Below, in pieces: positions 34,363 to 43,654 of a stretch of DNA of 64,000 nucleotides (positions are counted from its first letter, which is position 1; every line of letters starts with the position of its first letter). The stretch is from positions 96,263-160,262 of the forward strand of contig DALZEF010000006.1 of the NCBI GenBank assembly GCA_031979385.1, written 5' to 3'. The position numbers were made by a program, and so were the translations under genes. Source of the stretch: Timonella sp031979385 (GTDB taxonomy: Bacteria > Actinomycetota > Actinomycetes > Actinomycetales > Cellulomonadaceae). The notes below the pieces were generated by a model. It searched no databases. It saw nothing but the letters and a program-made list of their open reading frames with translations, and was not told the origin of the DNA.

Positions 34363-34405
34363 CGTCCGGGTGCACACACTTTGTGTGTGCACCCGGACGT
34401 TTTTT
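34363..34405 (+). terminator. Terminator after the FtsX permease, in copy C of the palindrome family
   Basis: Perfect 17-bp stem (34363-34379 with 34383-34399), 3-base loop and a six-T tail. The core GTCCGGGTGC/GCACCCGGAC is the same as in the intergenic palindrome at 52976-53044, so one element has become a proper terminator here. The rest of 34291-34745 (455 bp) shows no gene. Confidence 0.85.
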
Positions 34406-34745
34406 GCCCCATCGGTTTCGCGAAGTGAGCCTACGCATCCGCTGCCATATAGGTGGGGGCCGGGACTGAGCGCCGAGACACGGGCAAGGCAATCCAAGAC
34501 CGCCCTTCTGAGAGGTATCCAGGCTCTGTGCGCCGGGGAGTCGTCGTCAATCAGGAAATGGGGAGGACTGACGTACTAAAACCGCACGACACAGGTCCAA
34601 ATGTGCCATTTCGGGCACGAAACGAATCTATGATTTGTTACAGGACATCATCACCGCGATGTAGCGCCGATGCACCCCCACTCGCAACACAACTGACCGG
34701 CTCGTTTTCATCAAGAAACACACCTGATTGGTCGATAGATAGGGC

Positions 34746-35753
34746 ATGCACAGCACTCAGCCGCTACCCGAGGAGAACGTCGTCAACGGCGCCCCTCTCA
34801 CTCGTCGCGCCCTGTACGCTGTCCCCAGTACCTCGGCGAGCACGGAGCAAACTCGTCCGCGCCCATATGCAACGTCCCAGTCCGCACAGGAACAGGCTGA
34901 TAGCCGCCGCTCGCTGCACCGTTCGGTTCGCGAGAGCACCCGACCGATCTCCACTGAATCGGCTGCAAGCGCGCAGTCGGCTTCATCGGCACCGCCGACC
35001 CGTGCAGTGGCGACCCGCTCATCCGCACCGGACACAGGCGTCTCAGCGGTCTCCGTGCCCCTGCGTCCTCGACCGCACACATCCTCGATCCCGAGCGTGT
35101 CAGGGCCGCTGCGTCCCCGCCCGAACACGTCGGCCATTCCCATCGTTGATGGACCTACCCGATCCAGCCAGCGTCGTGCAGCCCAATCACCGGCCGAGAC
35201 CTCGTCAACCGCCCCGTCTCAACCAGTCCGCGAAACTGAGCAGTCGCGCCAACGTATGCGACCCCGCCCGCAGCCCAAGGTCTTCAATGTCGAGGACTAC
35301 GGACCGCTGTCCCCTGAATCTGAAGATCTCACCTCCGCTCAGGCTGAGAAACCACTCGCACTGCGGGAACCGACCCTCGCAGAACTCATGTGGCTCCAGG
35401 AGATGCGCTACCACCTGCGCAACCCCAACGAACCACCGCTGACCGTTGAGCAACTCAACAAGACCTACAACGACTACTGCTCCGCCTGGACCTCCGTGCC
35501 GCGCAAGGAACGCTGGGACCAGTGCTTCGCGGTCACCTCGATCGGCATCGCCATCGGTGACATCATCGCGGAATCGTCCGTGGACTGCCAATGGATGGTC
35601 TCGGACACCGACAAGGGGGTCATCTTTGGCGTGCGCGACAGCGTCCGCAAGGCCACCTACTTTCCCGTCGACGCCGTCAACCGCCGCTGGATCGCCGCGA
35701 AGCTCGACTGGATTCCAGGGTTCATCCGCAACGCAGTCGGTCACGCGCACTAG
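34746..35753 (+). CDS. DUF3806-like protein with low-complexity N-terminus
   Basis: A 335-residue cytoplasmic protein. The first 190 residues are low complexity (Ser, Thr, Arg, Pro), with an imperfect repeat of PLRPRPHTSSIPSVSGP and PLRPRPNTSAIPIVDGP near 100-137. The C-terminal 130 residues form a compact domain: LQEMRYHLRNPNEPPLTVEQL, KERWDQCFAVTSIGIAIGDII, CQWMVSDTDKGVIFGVRDS and FPVDAVNRRWIAAKLDWIPGF. This looks like DUF3806, of unknown function. No signal peptide. It stands alone between two hairpins. The link to DUF3806 is from recognisable spacing only. Confidence 0.7.
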   Translation: MHSTQPLPEENVVNGAPLTRRALYAVPSTSASTEQTRPRPYATSQSAQEQADSRRSLHRSVRESTRPISTESAASAQSASSAPPTRAVATRSSAPDTGVSAVSVPLRPRPHTSSIPSVSGPLRPRPNTSAIPIVDGPTRSSQRRAAQSPAETSSTAPSQPVRETEQSRQRMRPRPQPKVFNVEDYGPLSPESEDLTSAQAEKPLALREPTLAELMWLQEMRYHLRNPNEPPLTVEQLNKTYNDYCSAWTSVPRKERWDQCFAVTSIGIAIGDIIAESSVDCQWMVSDTDKGVIFGVRDSVRKATYFPVDAVNRRWIAAKLDWIPGFIRNAVGHAH

Positions 35754-35904
35754 CCGTCTTCCACACCCATTTGGTTTTATTGACGACGAGTCTAAACCTT
35801 CCCCTCCACCCCGCTCTAGTCCGTGGTTCGGCTGTGCACCAAGCGCACAGCACTGGGCTCATACCGGTGCCATCTGGTCGTGTTACTGTCGGTCGCACAC
35901 GACA

Positions 35905-35941
35905 ACGGCTGGGTCGAGAGGTTCCCTCTCAACCCAGCCGT
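35905..35941. terminator. Bidirectional hairpin between the DUF3806-like and anti-sigma genes
   Basis: 17-bp stem with one C-A mismatch (35905-35921 with 35925-35941) and a 3-base loop, between two convergent genes. No T-run follows on either strand. Confidence 0.6.
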
Positions 35942-35972
35942 ATCGTCGCCTATCAGAGCGTTGGGCGCATAG

Positions 35973-37547
35973 TCAGCGGCTCGATGTTGGACTGAAATCT
36001 AGCCCCTCATCCGCAACCGCAAGAACCTGATAGGTTGCCCCGTTCGTGGCGTTGAACTCCCATACCGGCAGCAAGTACGTACCATCGCCCTCGCCGATCT
36101 GGGCGACCTTGAGCGTGCCCTTGGTCAGGGTCACAGTCCCGACACTCCAACTGAACTTCATACCGGGGCTGGGTGCTGGATGCGCCTTTGGACCTTCCTT
36201 CTCACCGACCTCCTCGGACCGATCAAACTCATAGACCTGCTGGTCCCAGTCCGTCGGATAGTTCATGTTCGAGACGCCAAAGTGTGGATCATTCAAACGG
36301 TCAACCGCTTCCTGCTGCGACACAACCTCATACTCTCCAAGGTCCACGAGTTGTGCGAGGGAACCATACACCGAGAACAGTGTGTCGCCGCTAAAATCGA
36401 ACTCCCAACTACCGGCCCACGACTCGGGTCGAAGTTCGTTGAGGGTCGCACGCACCTTCACCGTCTTGAGTTTCTTCTCACCGCCTGCCGCAGCTTTCTC
36501 ATCGCCATCTGTTGGGGCCACCGCAGGCTCGATCCACGTCCAGTACTCGTGCTCTGTAGCGTCAAACGTGTAGCGATCCGTGTCTACACCGAGTTCCGTC
36601 ATCAGTTCCTTGGCACGTTCCAGGCTTGCCTCAAAGTTAAGGTTCGCCTGCTCTACGAGCTCGTGCTGAGTGCCAAAGTAGAAGCCGCCGGTACCGTCAC
36701 CTGAGAAATTCAGGTAGGTCGAGTCCGAATCATTGACGTAAAACGAACCCCACTCCTGCTTTGTCGTCCCCTTGACGCCGAAGACCTCCTTCAGTTTCTC
36801 GAAGGTCTCCTTCTTGACCGCAGCCCGCTCATCAAAGCCGTATGCAGTTGCGGTTTCACGGGTACTCGACAGGCCCTTTCCCTCAAATCGATTACGGAAA
36901 GTGTCACGGAACGATGCAATGGCAGCATCAGCACTCGTTTGCCCGCCCTCAGCCCGTGCCGTACTCGCGCCATCCATGCCGCTGTAGCTGTCGCGGCCAC
37001 CTCCTGTCAGCGGCTGCGACGCAGCATGGTCAGTCTCAGCGGCTTCTTCGGTCGCCTCTTCAGGGCCTTCGTTCAGGGCGGTGCCACTGGAATCAAGTTC
37101 CACGGTGCCAGCATCCTCAGACATCAAAGTCACATGCTCTGCCCCCGAACTCGACCCGCCAAAGGCGTCAAAGCGCAGACCTCCATTAGCGGCGGCCGTG
37201 GCGCCTGCGCCCACGATGAGACTCGTAATGGCAACGCTCGCGGCGATCTGGCCCCATGCCAGTGGGCGGCGCTTGCGAGACTCCAACGGCACGACCTCTG
37301 AGATCGCGGCAGTTTCTTGAGACGGGCCGGCGTGCGCAGACTCGGAGCCCTCTGAGACTTTTGGGGTCTCTTGGGCTTCCTGACCGTCTAGGGTCGTCTC
37401 GACTGCTTGCGGGAAGTCGTCGCTCAAACTCGCCTCCGGCAGCCGCTCTTTCAGGTTGGCGATCAGCGAGGATTCATCGAACGGCAAACCATCGGCTGGG
37501 TCTTGGTCAACCAGTCGGTCAAATTCGTTACGTGGTGTCTTGGTCAT
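35973..37547 (-). CDS. Putative transmembrane anti-sigma factor with large outer domain
   Basis: A 524-residue protein encoded directly after the ECF sigma gene (45 bp apart, same strand), which is the standard place for its cognate anti-sigma factor. The cytoplasmic N-terminus (about 1-90) is acidic, a membrane helix follows (about 97-125, AWGQIAASVAITSLIVGAG), and about 400 residues lie outside. The outer region has a Gly/Glu/Asp/Ser-rich linker and then a beta-rich part with DSDSTYLNFSGDGTGGFYFG and ATEHEYWTWIEPAVAP. No zinc-binding HxxxCxxC motif of ZAS anti-sigmas is seen. Sensing by the outer domain is inferred. Confidence 0.72.
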   Translation of the reverse strand: MTKTPRNEFDRLVDQDPADGLPFDESSLIANLKERLPEASLSDDFPQAVETTLDGQEAQETPKVSEGSESAHAGPSQETAAISEVVPLESRKRRPLAWGQIAASVAITSLIVGAGATAAANGGLRFDAFGGSSSGAEHVTLMSEDAGTVELDSSGTALNEGPEEATEEAAETDHAASQPLTGGGRDSYSGMDGASTARAEGGQTSADAAIASFRDTFRNRFEGKGLSSTRETATAYGFDERAAVKKETFEKLKEVFGVKGTTKQEWGSFYVNDSDSTYLNFSGDGTGGFYFGTQHELVEQANLNFEASLERAKELMTELGVDTDRYTFDATEHEYWTWIEPAVAPTDGDEKAAAGGEKKLKTVKVRATLNELRPESWAGSWEFDFSGDTLFSVYGSLAQLVDLGEYEVVSQQEAVDRLNDPHFGVSNMNYPTDWDQQVYEFDRSEEVGEKEGPKAHPAPSPGMKFSWSVGTVTLTKGTLKVAQIGEGDGTYLLPVWEFNATNGATYQVLAVADEGLDFSPTSSR

Positions 37548-37592
37548 GGCTACCTACTCAAATTTCTGTAGTGCAGTGGATGAGCAACAGGC

Positions 37593-38174
37593 TCAAAGTG
37601 TGTCAGTGGCTGCGTTGGTGTTCGCGCCAGCATCGGTGGATTCATCGGAGAACAGTTTCGAAAACCGCGCACGCGCCCGGGACAGCGCCACCGCGGCTGC
37701 ATTGGGGCTGATGTCGAGGGCTTGTGCGATCTGTTCGCTGCTCTGCCCCTCCCACGCCGCCAAGATAAGTACCTTGCGGTCCTTCTCGGAGAGCCGGTAG
37801 AACGCCGAACGTAATGCAGCGTCCTCAATCACATAGATCGCTGGATCAGCATCATGGGCTATCTCAGGGAACTCTTCAAGCAGAACCGGTTTACGCTTGC
37901 GGTTGTAGTTTGCGATCAAGAAACCTGCGGTCTTGTACAGCCATTGCAGTTCTAGACCTTCAGGTATTTCATCGCGCTTGCGCCATGCGGTCGCAAAGGT
38001 TTCCGCCGTCAGGTCTTCTACCGCATCTGATGAGGTGCGTCGATATATGTACCGTTGCACCAACCTGGCGTAATCGGTGAAAAGGCGGGAAAACCATTCC
38101 TCCGTGACGGCCGGACGCAGCGGAACAACATTCGCTGACGTATCGCCTAGCGTGGGCGGTATCGTGCTACTCAT
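37593..38174 (-). CDS. ECF-type RNA polymerase sigma factor
   Basis: The start is ATG 38174 (MSSTIPPTLGDTSANVVP), with a GGAGC ribosome binding site; the frame is open a further 33 codons. The 193-residue protein has region 2 (WFSRLFTDYARLVQRYIYRR, then DLTAETFATAWRKRDEIPEG and QWLYKTAGFLIANYNRKRK) and region 4 (LSEKDRKVLILAAWEGQSSE and ISPNAAAVALSRARARF). It has no extra C-terminal domain. The downstream membrane protein is its probable anti-sigma factor. The upstream 434-bp gap 38175-38608 would hold an autoregulated promoter, but I could not define it. Confidence 0.92.
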   Translation of the reverse strand: MSSTIPPTLGDTSANVVPLRPAVTEEWFSRLFTDYARLVQRYIYRRTSSDAVEDLTAETFATAWRKRDEIPEGLELQWLYKTAGFLIANYNRKRKPVLLEEFPEIAHDADPAIYVIEDAALRSAFYRLSEKDRKVLILAAWEGQSSEQIAQALDISPNAAAVALSRARARFSKLFSDESTDAGANTNAATDTL

Positions 38175-38413
38175 CTTGTGCTCCGTTGGTATTCTTCTTC
38201 GCGCGCTGTCCAGCGAGTTCGTATACGTTTGACGGTACTGTACCTGCTGTCCAAAGCGCTCTACACCACGCATATGTATTACCGACCGCTCGACTTACAC
38301 CATTGAGCCGAGCTTTTGTTCAATCGTCTGGCTGGGAGCCTTGTTCTCTCCGTGCCGCAACTCCGAACCGCCCATCCGGTCAGATGCCCGCATAGTCCTA
38401 TGTACACACAAGA

Positions 38414-38452
38414 ATGGGGCGGTTAGTAGTTCTGACTGCTACTAACCGCCCC
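38414..38452 (-). terminator. Hairpin terminator downstream of the LAQTG surface protein
   Basis: Perfect 14-bp stem (38416-38429 with 38439-38452) with a 9-base loop; on the minus strand it is followed by a T-rich stretch. It lies about 160 bp after the stop of the surface protein gene and before the sigma factor region. Confidence 0.7.
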
Positions 38453-38608
38453 GGGGTTCCGCACCCGATCAATTCCCTAACATCATCTCCATGGGAAGCC
38501 GCTGTGAACCGTGCAGGGGAAACAGATTCACTGTGGTCGATTGAGTGAGTGCGGAGGACTTTGCCAGGCCCTCCTTGTCTCTAGGCCTGGTTTGGTGTGG
38601 TTCGGGCT

Positions 38609-39496
38609 CTAGTCCTCTCGGGTCTTTCCGTAGTAGTACCTCGTAGCGACTCCAGCGATCCCGAGTGCAACTACAAGGCCCGCTAGGCCAAGAAGGACAG
38701 GGTTTGCTCCCGTTTGAGCGAGGCTCGCAACCGCAACCGCCTGAGCGGGCTCGCGGGATCCTTCGCTCTGCGGTTCCTCAACCGTGATGTCGTCATCGAC
38801 GACAACGTCGTCATCTACATCGATACCTTCGCTGGTGTTTTCACGCCATGAGGTAAATGTTGTTGGTGTCTGGTTGAACGAGGGATCGATAAATCCGTCC
38901 CACTCTGCGTCCTCAGGTTCCTCACCCGGACTCGCGGATGGATCGACGCTTCGGTCAGTGGTCACGACTGTTGCAGCGCGTTTCGCGGTGACTGGGCCGC
39001 CGTAGAGAAAGATTGGCTCTTCCTGATCTGGAGACTCATAGACCGTTGCCGGGCCTAGGACAACTCCGATACCGCTCTCGTCTGCAACCGCGTCGGCTTC
39101 GCTCGGCGCTGTGTATGCCCGCGTCTTGGCTTGCGGCGTCTGTTCGTCTTGGGCTACCGCCGCCACGGCTTCCTCTGGCCCAGTCGGCTCATCCTTGCCT
39201 GACGGTTCCTGTCCAGGTCCGTGCGTCTCGTCTTCTGCGGAGGCTTGTGTCTCAGCGGTGGAAACTGTGGTTCCGGTGAGGCCCTGGTCCTCACCGCTGG
39301 TGCTTTCAAGAACGCTGAATTCGTTTCCCTCATTGAGGATGTCTGAACCAACCGAGGAGTCTGCAATCACGCCAGTGTAGGCACCTGACGCGTCCTCGAC
39401 CATGGTTGCGCCTGCCTGCGAAACAAGTGCCACAGGCAACAGTGCAGTGAGCGCTAACACCACTGTGTTTCTCACCAAAGCGCGCGTCGACTTCAA
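38609..39496 (-). CDS. Cell-wall surface protein with LAQTG sorting signal
   Basis: A 295-residue secreted protein. The signal peptide is about residues 1-30 (VVLALTALLPVALVSQAGA). The mature part is acidic and low complexity (Glu, Thr, Ser, Pro, Asp), without a recognisable folded domain. The C-terminus has LAQTG, a hydrophobic helix (NPVLLGLAGLVVALGIAGVA) and a charged tail RYYYGKTRED. LAxTG is the motif of class E sortases of high-GC Gram-positives. No sortase gene lies in this window. The start is TTG 39496 with AAGGAAAG before it. Function beyond wall attachment unknown. Confidence 0.82.
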   Translation of the reverse strand: MKSTRALVRNTVVLALTALLPVALVSQAGATMVEDASGAYTGVIADSSVGSDILNEGNEFSVLESTSGEDQGLTGTTVSTAETQASAEDETHGPGQEPSGKDEPTGPEEAVAAVAQDEQTPQAKTRAYTAPSEADAVADESGIGVVLGPATVYESPDQEEPIFLYGGPVTAKRAATVVTTDRSVDPSASPGEEPEDAEWDGFIDPSFNQTPTTFTSWRENTSEGIDVDDDVVVDDDITVEEPQSEGSREPAQAVAVASLAQTGANPVLLGLAGLVVALGIAGVATRYYYGKTRED

Positions 39497-39746
39497 CGAA
39501 TATCAACTTTCCTTATGCACACCCCAAAGATGCGGCCCGTGGGGTGAGGATTTTAATCTGCCTACTTAAGTAAAAACGTTTTACCCGAGACGCGAAATGG
39601 TGAGCCTTGCACGGTCCATAATCCCCGGATAGTACTACCCGAAAAATCTGTGTGTCGCTGCTGATGAAACCCACAGATCGATACCAGTACACACGATGCC
39701 CGCATGCGTAGACCCATGTGAACACCCAGCGGGTACGAGGATTGAG

Positions 39747-39780
39747 AAAACCCCTAGCCAGATCACTGACTAGGGGTTTT
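39747..39780 (-). terminator. Terminator after tRNA-Thr
   Basis: Perfect 11-bp stem (39747-39757 with 39770-39780) containing the CCCCTAG/CTAGGGG core and ending in TTTT on the minus strand, four bases after the tRNA 3' end. Confidence 0.85.
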
Positions 39781-39784
39781 ATTG

Positions 39785-39857
39785 AGCCGCTTACCAGAAT
39801 CGAACTGGTGACCTTTTCATTACGAGTGAAACGCTCTACCGACTGAGCTAAAGCGGC
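39785..39857 (-). tRNA. tRNA-Thr (anticodon CGT)
   Basis: A 73-nt cloverleaf on the minus strand: acceptor GCCGCTT pairs with AAGCGGC, D-loop TAGCTCAGTCGGTAGAGC, anticodon stem TTTCA/TGAAA with loop CTCGTAA giving anticodon CGT, and T-loop GTTCGATTC. The discriminator base is U and CCA is not encoded. It is followed by a terminator and appears to be a single-gene unit. Confidence 0.97.
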
Positions 39858-40025
39858 CGGCTTCTCCCACACCCGGAGCGGATCACTGATGTGAGCGAAG
39901 AACCGAGATTACTCTACCGACTCCGGAGGATGGAACGCAAAATTCCGGAGTGTGACTGCACTCACTCGCCAACAAGCACGAATGGGTACGCTCACGAACC
40001 GCTGAAACGTCAGCCTGAGGAGGGG

Positions 40026-41573
40026 TCAGCCACCGCAGTTCGGGTCGCTTGATGGCACAGTCCCATCGACAAAGAAACTGTCCACGACATTAAGGATGCA
40101 CTCGTTGCCCATGCCGTAGGCGGTGTGTCCTTCACCGACGTTGGTGACGAGGAAACCGGACTCGAGTTGCTCGGCGAGTCCTTCAGCCCAGACGTACGGG
40201 GTCGCTGGGTCGTTGGTGGTGCCGATGACCATGATTGGCGCGGCACCAGAGGCTGCGAGGTCGAAGTTCTGCTCCGCTACCGGGAACGGCCAGTTTTCGC
40301 AGCTGATACCGCCGTAGGTGAAGAATTCGCCCATGACGGGTGCCGCCTTGCGGATTTCTTCGGCTTCTTTCTTCATCGTGTCGAGGTCCGCGCTTGAACG
40401 GTCGTCGAGACAGTTGATAGCGGTGAAGGCCTCGGTCTGATTGTTCATGTAGGTTCCGTCATCCGAGCGTCCAAAGTAGTCGTCGGAGAGTTCGAGGAGG
40501 ACGGAGCCGTCACGCTGGTTGATTGCGAGCTCCAGCCCTTCGCCCAGGGCTGGCCACAGAACCTCGGCGTAGAGTGGCTGCGCGACGCCGTAGAAGGCGA
40601 GGGACTGGGTCAGAACACGCTCTGGGTCATCGGTTGGAAGTGGGGACTTACCGAGTCGGTCAAACAACTCGGCAACGGCAGCCATCACTTGGTCGGTATC
40701 TCCGGCAACGGGGCAGTCACCGTACTCGACACAGTTTTCCGCGAAGGCGCGAAGGGCGTTCTCGAAACCCACCGCTTGCTGCATGGACTGTTCGAACGCG
40801 GTGAGACGCAGGTCGATTGCCCCGTCGAGCACCATGTTGCCCACGTTTTCGGGGAATATCCCGGCGTAGGTTGCGCCGAGTTGGGTTCCGTAGGAGAAAC
40901 CGAGGTAGTTGATCTTCTCGTCGCCCATGAGCGCACGCAGGAGATCCATGTCACGGGCTGAACTCTGGGTGTCGATGAATTCGAGGACTGCACCGGTGTT
41001 CTCAAGGCAGGCTTTGCCATAGTCGGCAGTGGCCTGGCGCGCGGCTTCGAGTGCTTTCGGGTGTTCTGGGTCGAAGGACTGCGCAAGGTAGTGGTCCATC
41101 TGCTCAGGTTCGTAGCACTTCACAGGGGTCGATTGGCCGACTCCACGAGGGTCGAACCCGAGGATGTTGTAGTTTTCAATCAGGGTGGTCCCGAACATGA
41201 ATGGCGCGTAGTCCACGAATTCGATGCCTGAACCACCAGGCCCACCCGGGTTGATGATGACGGTTCCCTTGGGCGCGCTACCCGATGACGGTAGTTTCTT
41301 GATTGCGATGTCAATCGCGTCGGAGGCTGGATCGGCCCAGTTCATGGGTGCCTGTACGGTGGCGCACTGGTAGTTTCCACCACAGTCCTCCCACTTGACC
41401 TCTTGGGAGTAGTAGGTCTCAAAGCCTTCGACTGGTTTGAGGTCACCGCTTGGCGCCTGGGTTGAGGTGTTCCCGGTAGCGGTTGGGTCCGTTAGGGGGC
41501 CCTTGGTGCAGGCGGTCAGTGCCAGTGCCGCGATGGCTGCGATTGCCGCAGCCTTGAGCGCTCGTGACGTCAA
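40026..41573 (-). CDS. Lipoprotein alpha/beta hydrolase, TAP-like (SlpD/tripeptidyl aminopeptidase family)
   Basis: Exported peptidase of about 515 residues. I prefer TTG 41573, because a GGAG lies six bases ahead and the next residues give a normal lipoprotein signal ending ALALTAC; GTG 41654 or ATG 41615 would add an unlikely basic N-terminus. The alpha/beta hydrolase core has INPGGPGGSGIEFVD, FDPRGVGQSTP and the nucleophile GFSYGTQLGATYAG. The late IGTTNDPATPYVWA and NVGEGHTAYG supply the Asp and His. A TAP-like C-terminal domain is present. Streptomyces relatives release tripeptides from peptide N-termini. It stands alone between tRNA-Thr and holB. Confidence 0.88.
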   Translation of the reverse strand: MTSRALKAAAIAAIAALALTACTKGPLTDPTATGNTSTQAPSGDLKPVEGFETYYSQEVKWEDCGGNYQCATVQAPMNWADPASDAIDIAIKKLPSSGSAPKGTVIINPGGPGGSGIEFVDYAPFMFGTTLIENYNILGFDPRGVGQSTPVKCYEPEQMDHYLAQSFDPEHPKALEAARQATADYGKACLENTGAVLEFIDTQSSARDMDLLRALMGDEKINYLGFSYGTQLGATYAGIFPENVGNMVLDGAIDLRLTAFEQSMQQAVGFENALRAFAENCVEYGDCPVAGDTDQVMAAVAELFDRLGKSPLPTDDPERVLTQSLAFYGVAQPLYAEVLWPALGEGLELAINQRDGSVLLELSDDYFGRSDDGTYMNNQTEAFTAINCLDDRSSADLDTMKKEAEEIRKAAPVMGEFFTYGGISCENWPFPVAEQNFDLAASGAAPIMVIGTTNDPATPYVWAEGLAEQLESGFLVTNVGEGHTAYGMGNECILNVVDSFFVDGTVPSSDPNCGG

Positions 41574-41792
41574 TGAATACTCCGTGGTCGGGTTGTGCCA
41601 TGCGCTTGGCGCCATGCGCACACGTCGAATGGTTCGCAGTTCGTATTCTTTCACGCCAGCCTGCTGGCTGCCCAGCGCATATGCGGTTCACATGTTGCGT
41701 GTGGTGCGGTTGTCGAGCAATTCTGATTGGCGACGATCCTGCCGCTGTCCGGCTTCCGGCCGCGCTCCAGCGTCGCTCGGCTGGGGTGGGGT

Positions 41793-42929
41793 CTAACGTG
41801 CTGGTCGCAGCGAGACCATCATCGCCTCGACGGCGAGTAGCGGTGCCACGTTTCCTGCCAGGCGTTTTCGAGCCACAGTTATTGCGTCGAGTTTGGCGAG
41901 GGTCTGAGTTGGGGTGGAGGATGTTGCAAGTTCGTCGATGAACTGTTCCAACTCCACGTTCACGAGCTCGGACGTTCCCCCAAGTTGGCGCATGAGGACA
42001 TCTCGGTAGAGCGAGGTCAGATCGAGCATGGCCTGGTCGAGCACGTCCCGCTGATGTCTGGTTGCTCGGCGTTTCTGATCATCCTCGAGTTGTTTGACCT
42101 GAGAGCGTAGGGCCGGTGGGAGGGTTTTGCTCCCTTCCGCTCCGAGGGTCCGTAGAAGCTCCGCCATCTCGCGGGCATCACGCTCTGTGGAGGCGGCCTT
42201 TGCTTCGGACTGGGCTAACTCAACGAGTTCTCCCGCATAGATGACCGCGTCGGAGACTCCACGAATCTTGCGGGCGAGGTCGAGTACCGCGAAGCGTCGC
42301 TGCCGCGCCTCGGGGTCACGAGCGTAGCGCCGTGCGATTCCGATGTGGGATTGGGCTGCGCGTGCTGCGACGAGTGCGGTCTTGGGATCCACCCCATCGC
42401 GGTCCACGAGTAGTTTGGCCACGTCCTCAACCGGTGGCACCCGCAGCGAGACCTTGCGACAGCGCGACCGGATCGTGACCATGACATCCTGCGGGCTTGG
42501 CGCGCACAGCAGCCAGACGGTTCGTGGCGATGGTTCCTCGATTGCCTTGAGGAGCACGTTCGTGGTGCGTTCGAGCATCCGGTCGGCGTCCTCTATGAGG
42601 ATGATGCGCCACCGTCCTGCGGACGGGGTACGCGAGGCCTCGAGGATGAGGCCACGCACCTCGTCAATGGCGATTGTGACCTTGTCGGTGGCGAGCACGG
42701 TGACGTCCGGGTGGGTTCCCTTGAGCACCGACAGACAGGTCGGGCAGTGTCCGCAGCCCTGGTTTTCGCACTGGAGTGCGGCTGCGAATGCGCGTGCCGC
42801 GTTGGAACGGCCCGATCCCGGTGGTCCGGTGAGCAGCCAGGCGTGGGTCATCGCGCTCGGGTCGGCCACCGCGTTACGCAGGGTCTCCACCACGGCCTGC
42901 TGACCTACGAGCTCGTCCCAGACACTCAT
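41793..42929 (-). CDS. holB: DNA polymerase III subunit delta'
   Basis: Clamp-loader subunit of the replicative polymerase, 378 residues. The AAA+ core has a degenerate P-loop GPPGSGRSN (Arg in place of the usual Lys, normal for delta' which does not bind ATP productively). The zinc-binding cysteines are in CENQGCGHCPTC, and the sensor/arginine-type segment is IRSRCRKVSLR. The start overlaps the end of tmk by four bases (ATGA at 42926-42929), the classic actinobacterial tmk-holB pair. Confidence 0.93.
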   Translation of the reverse strand: MSVWDELVGQQAVVETLRNAVADPSAMTHAWLLTGPPGSGRSNAARAFAAALQCENQGCGHCPTCLSVLKGTHPDVTVLATDKVTIAIDEVRGLILEASRTPSAGRWRIILIEDADRMLERTTNVLLKAIEEPSPRTVWLLCAPSPQDVMVTIRSRCRKVSLRVPPVEDVAKLLVDRDGVDPKTALVAARAAQSHIGIARRYARDPEARQRRFAVLDLARKIRGVSDAVIYAGELVELAQSEAKAASTERDAREMAELLRTLGAEGSKTLPPALRSQVKQLEDDQKRRATRHQRDVLDQAMLDLTSLYRDVLMRQLGGTSELVNVELEQFIDELATSSTPTQTLAKLDAITVARKRLAGNVAPLLAVEAMMVSLRPAR

Positions 42930-43654
42930 GGGCGCGAAACTTCTGCTTCGAGCGCGCTGTTCAATGCCTGTGCGTGCTGTGGGAACAAGGCGGACAGGCG
43001 CTGGGTGGCACGTGTGCGTACCTCACGAGCGATGTCTTCGATGGTTCCGTGCGCATCGACAACGATCCATCGCGCCGGTTCGTCTGCGGCCATGTCGAGG
43101 TAGGTTTGCCGGGTTCGGCGGTGGAACTCATCGCCGGAACGTTCGAGGCGGTCGGGAGCATCGGTGAACCGGGCCGCGCCTGCTTCAGGGGTGATGTCCA
43201 GTAGGACCGTGAGATGGGGCATGAGCCCCTCCGTGGCCCATAATGAGAGCCCTCGGACTTGGGTGGGGGTCAGTTCACGTCCACCACCCTGGTAGGCCAC
43301 CGATGAGTCGATGTAGCGGTCGGTTACCACGACTTCTCCGCGGTCGAGCGCTGGACGCACGACGGTGTCGATGTGATGGGATCGATCCGCCGCATAGAGC
43401 AGCGCCTCCGCGCGTGATCCCATGTCGTCGCCGTGCAGGAGGAGCTGACGGATTTCGCGCCCAAGTGAGGTGCCGCCCGGTTCGCGGGTCAGATTCACCT
43501 CGGTTCTAAGCGCCTGTGCAAGCCATTCGCCAAGCAGCGTGGACTGAGTGGTCTTTCCGCATCCGTCCCCACCCTCGAAGGACACAAAAATGCCGTTCGT
43601 GCTCGTGTGAACGGGAACGGTGATGGCTGCATCGAATGTCGCGGAATCTGTCAC
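42926..43654 (-). CDS. tmk: Thymidylate kinase (dTMP kinase)
   Basis: Phosphorylates dTMP to dTDP for DNA synthesis. I start at GTG 43654 (MTDSATFDAAITV), with AGGG eight bases upstream; TTG 43678 is open but less likely. The 242-residue protein has P-loop FEGGDGCGKTT (about residues 26-36), the TREPGGT block with the DRX partner, VTDRYIDSSVAYQGGGREL and the ITPEAGAARF lid region. The N-terminal extension of about 20 residues ahead of the kinase core is longer than usual. Overlaps holB. Confidence 0.94.
   Translation of the reverse strand: MTDSATFDAAITVPVHTSTNGIFVSFEGGDGCGKTTQSTLLGEWLAQALRTEVNLTREPGGTSLGREIRQLLLHGDDMGSRAEALLYAADRSHHIDTVVRPALDRGEVVVTDRYIDSSVAYQGGGRELTPTQVRGLSLWATEGLMPHLTVLLDITPEAGAARFTDAPDRLERSGDEFHRRTRQTYLDMAADEPARWIVVDAHGTIEDIAREVRTRATQRLSALFPQHAQALNSALEAEVSRP

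Noticed and set aside
39513..39872. 119-codon minus-strand ORF over the tRNA-Thr gene
   Set aside because: It reads the tRNA as a peptide (AALAQSVERFTRNEKV), a well-known false ORF over tRNA genes.
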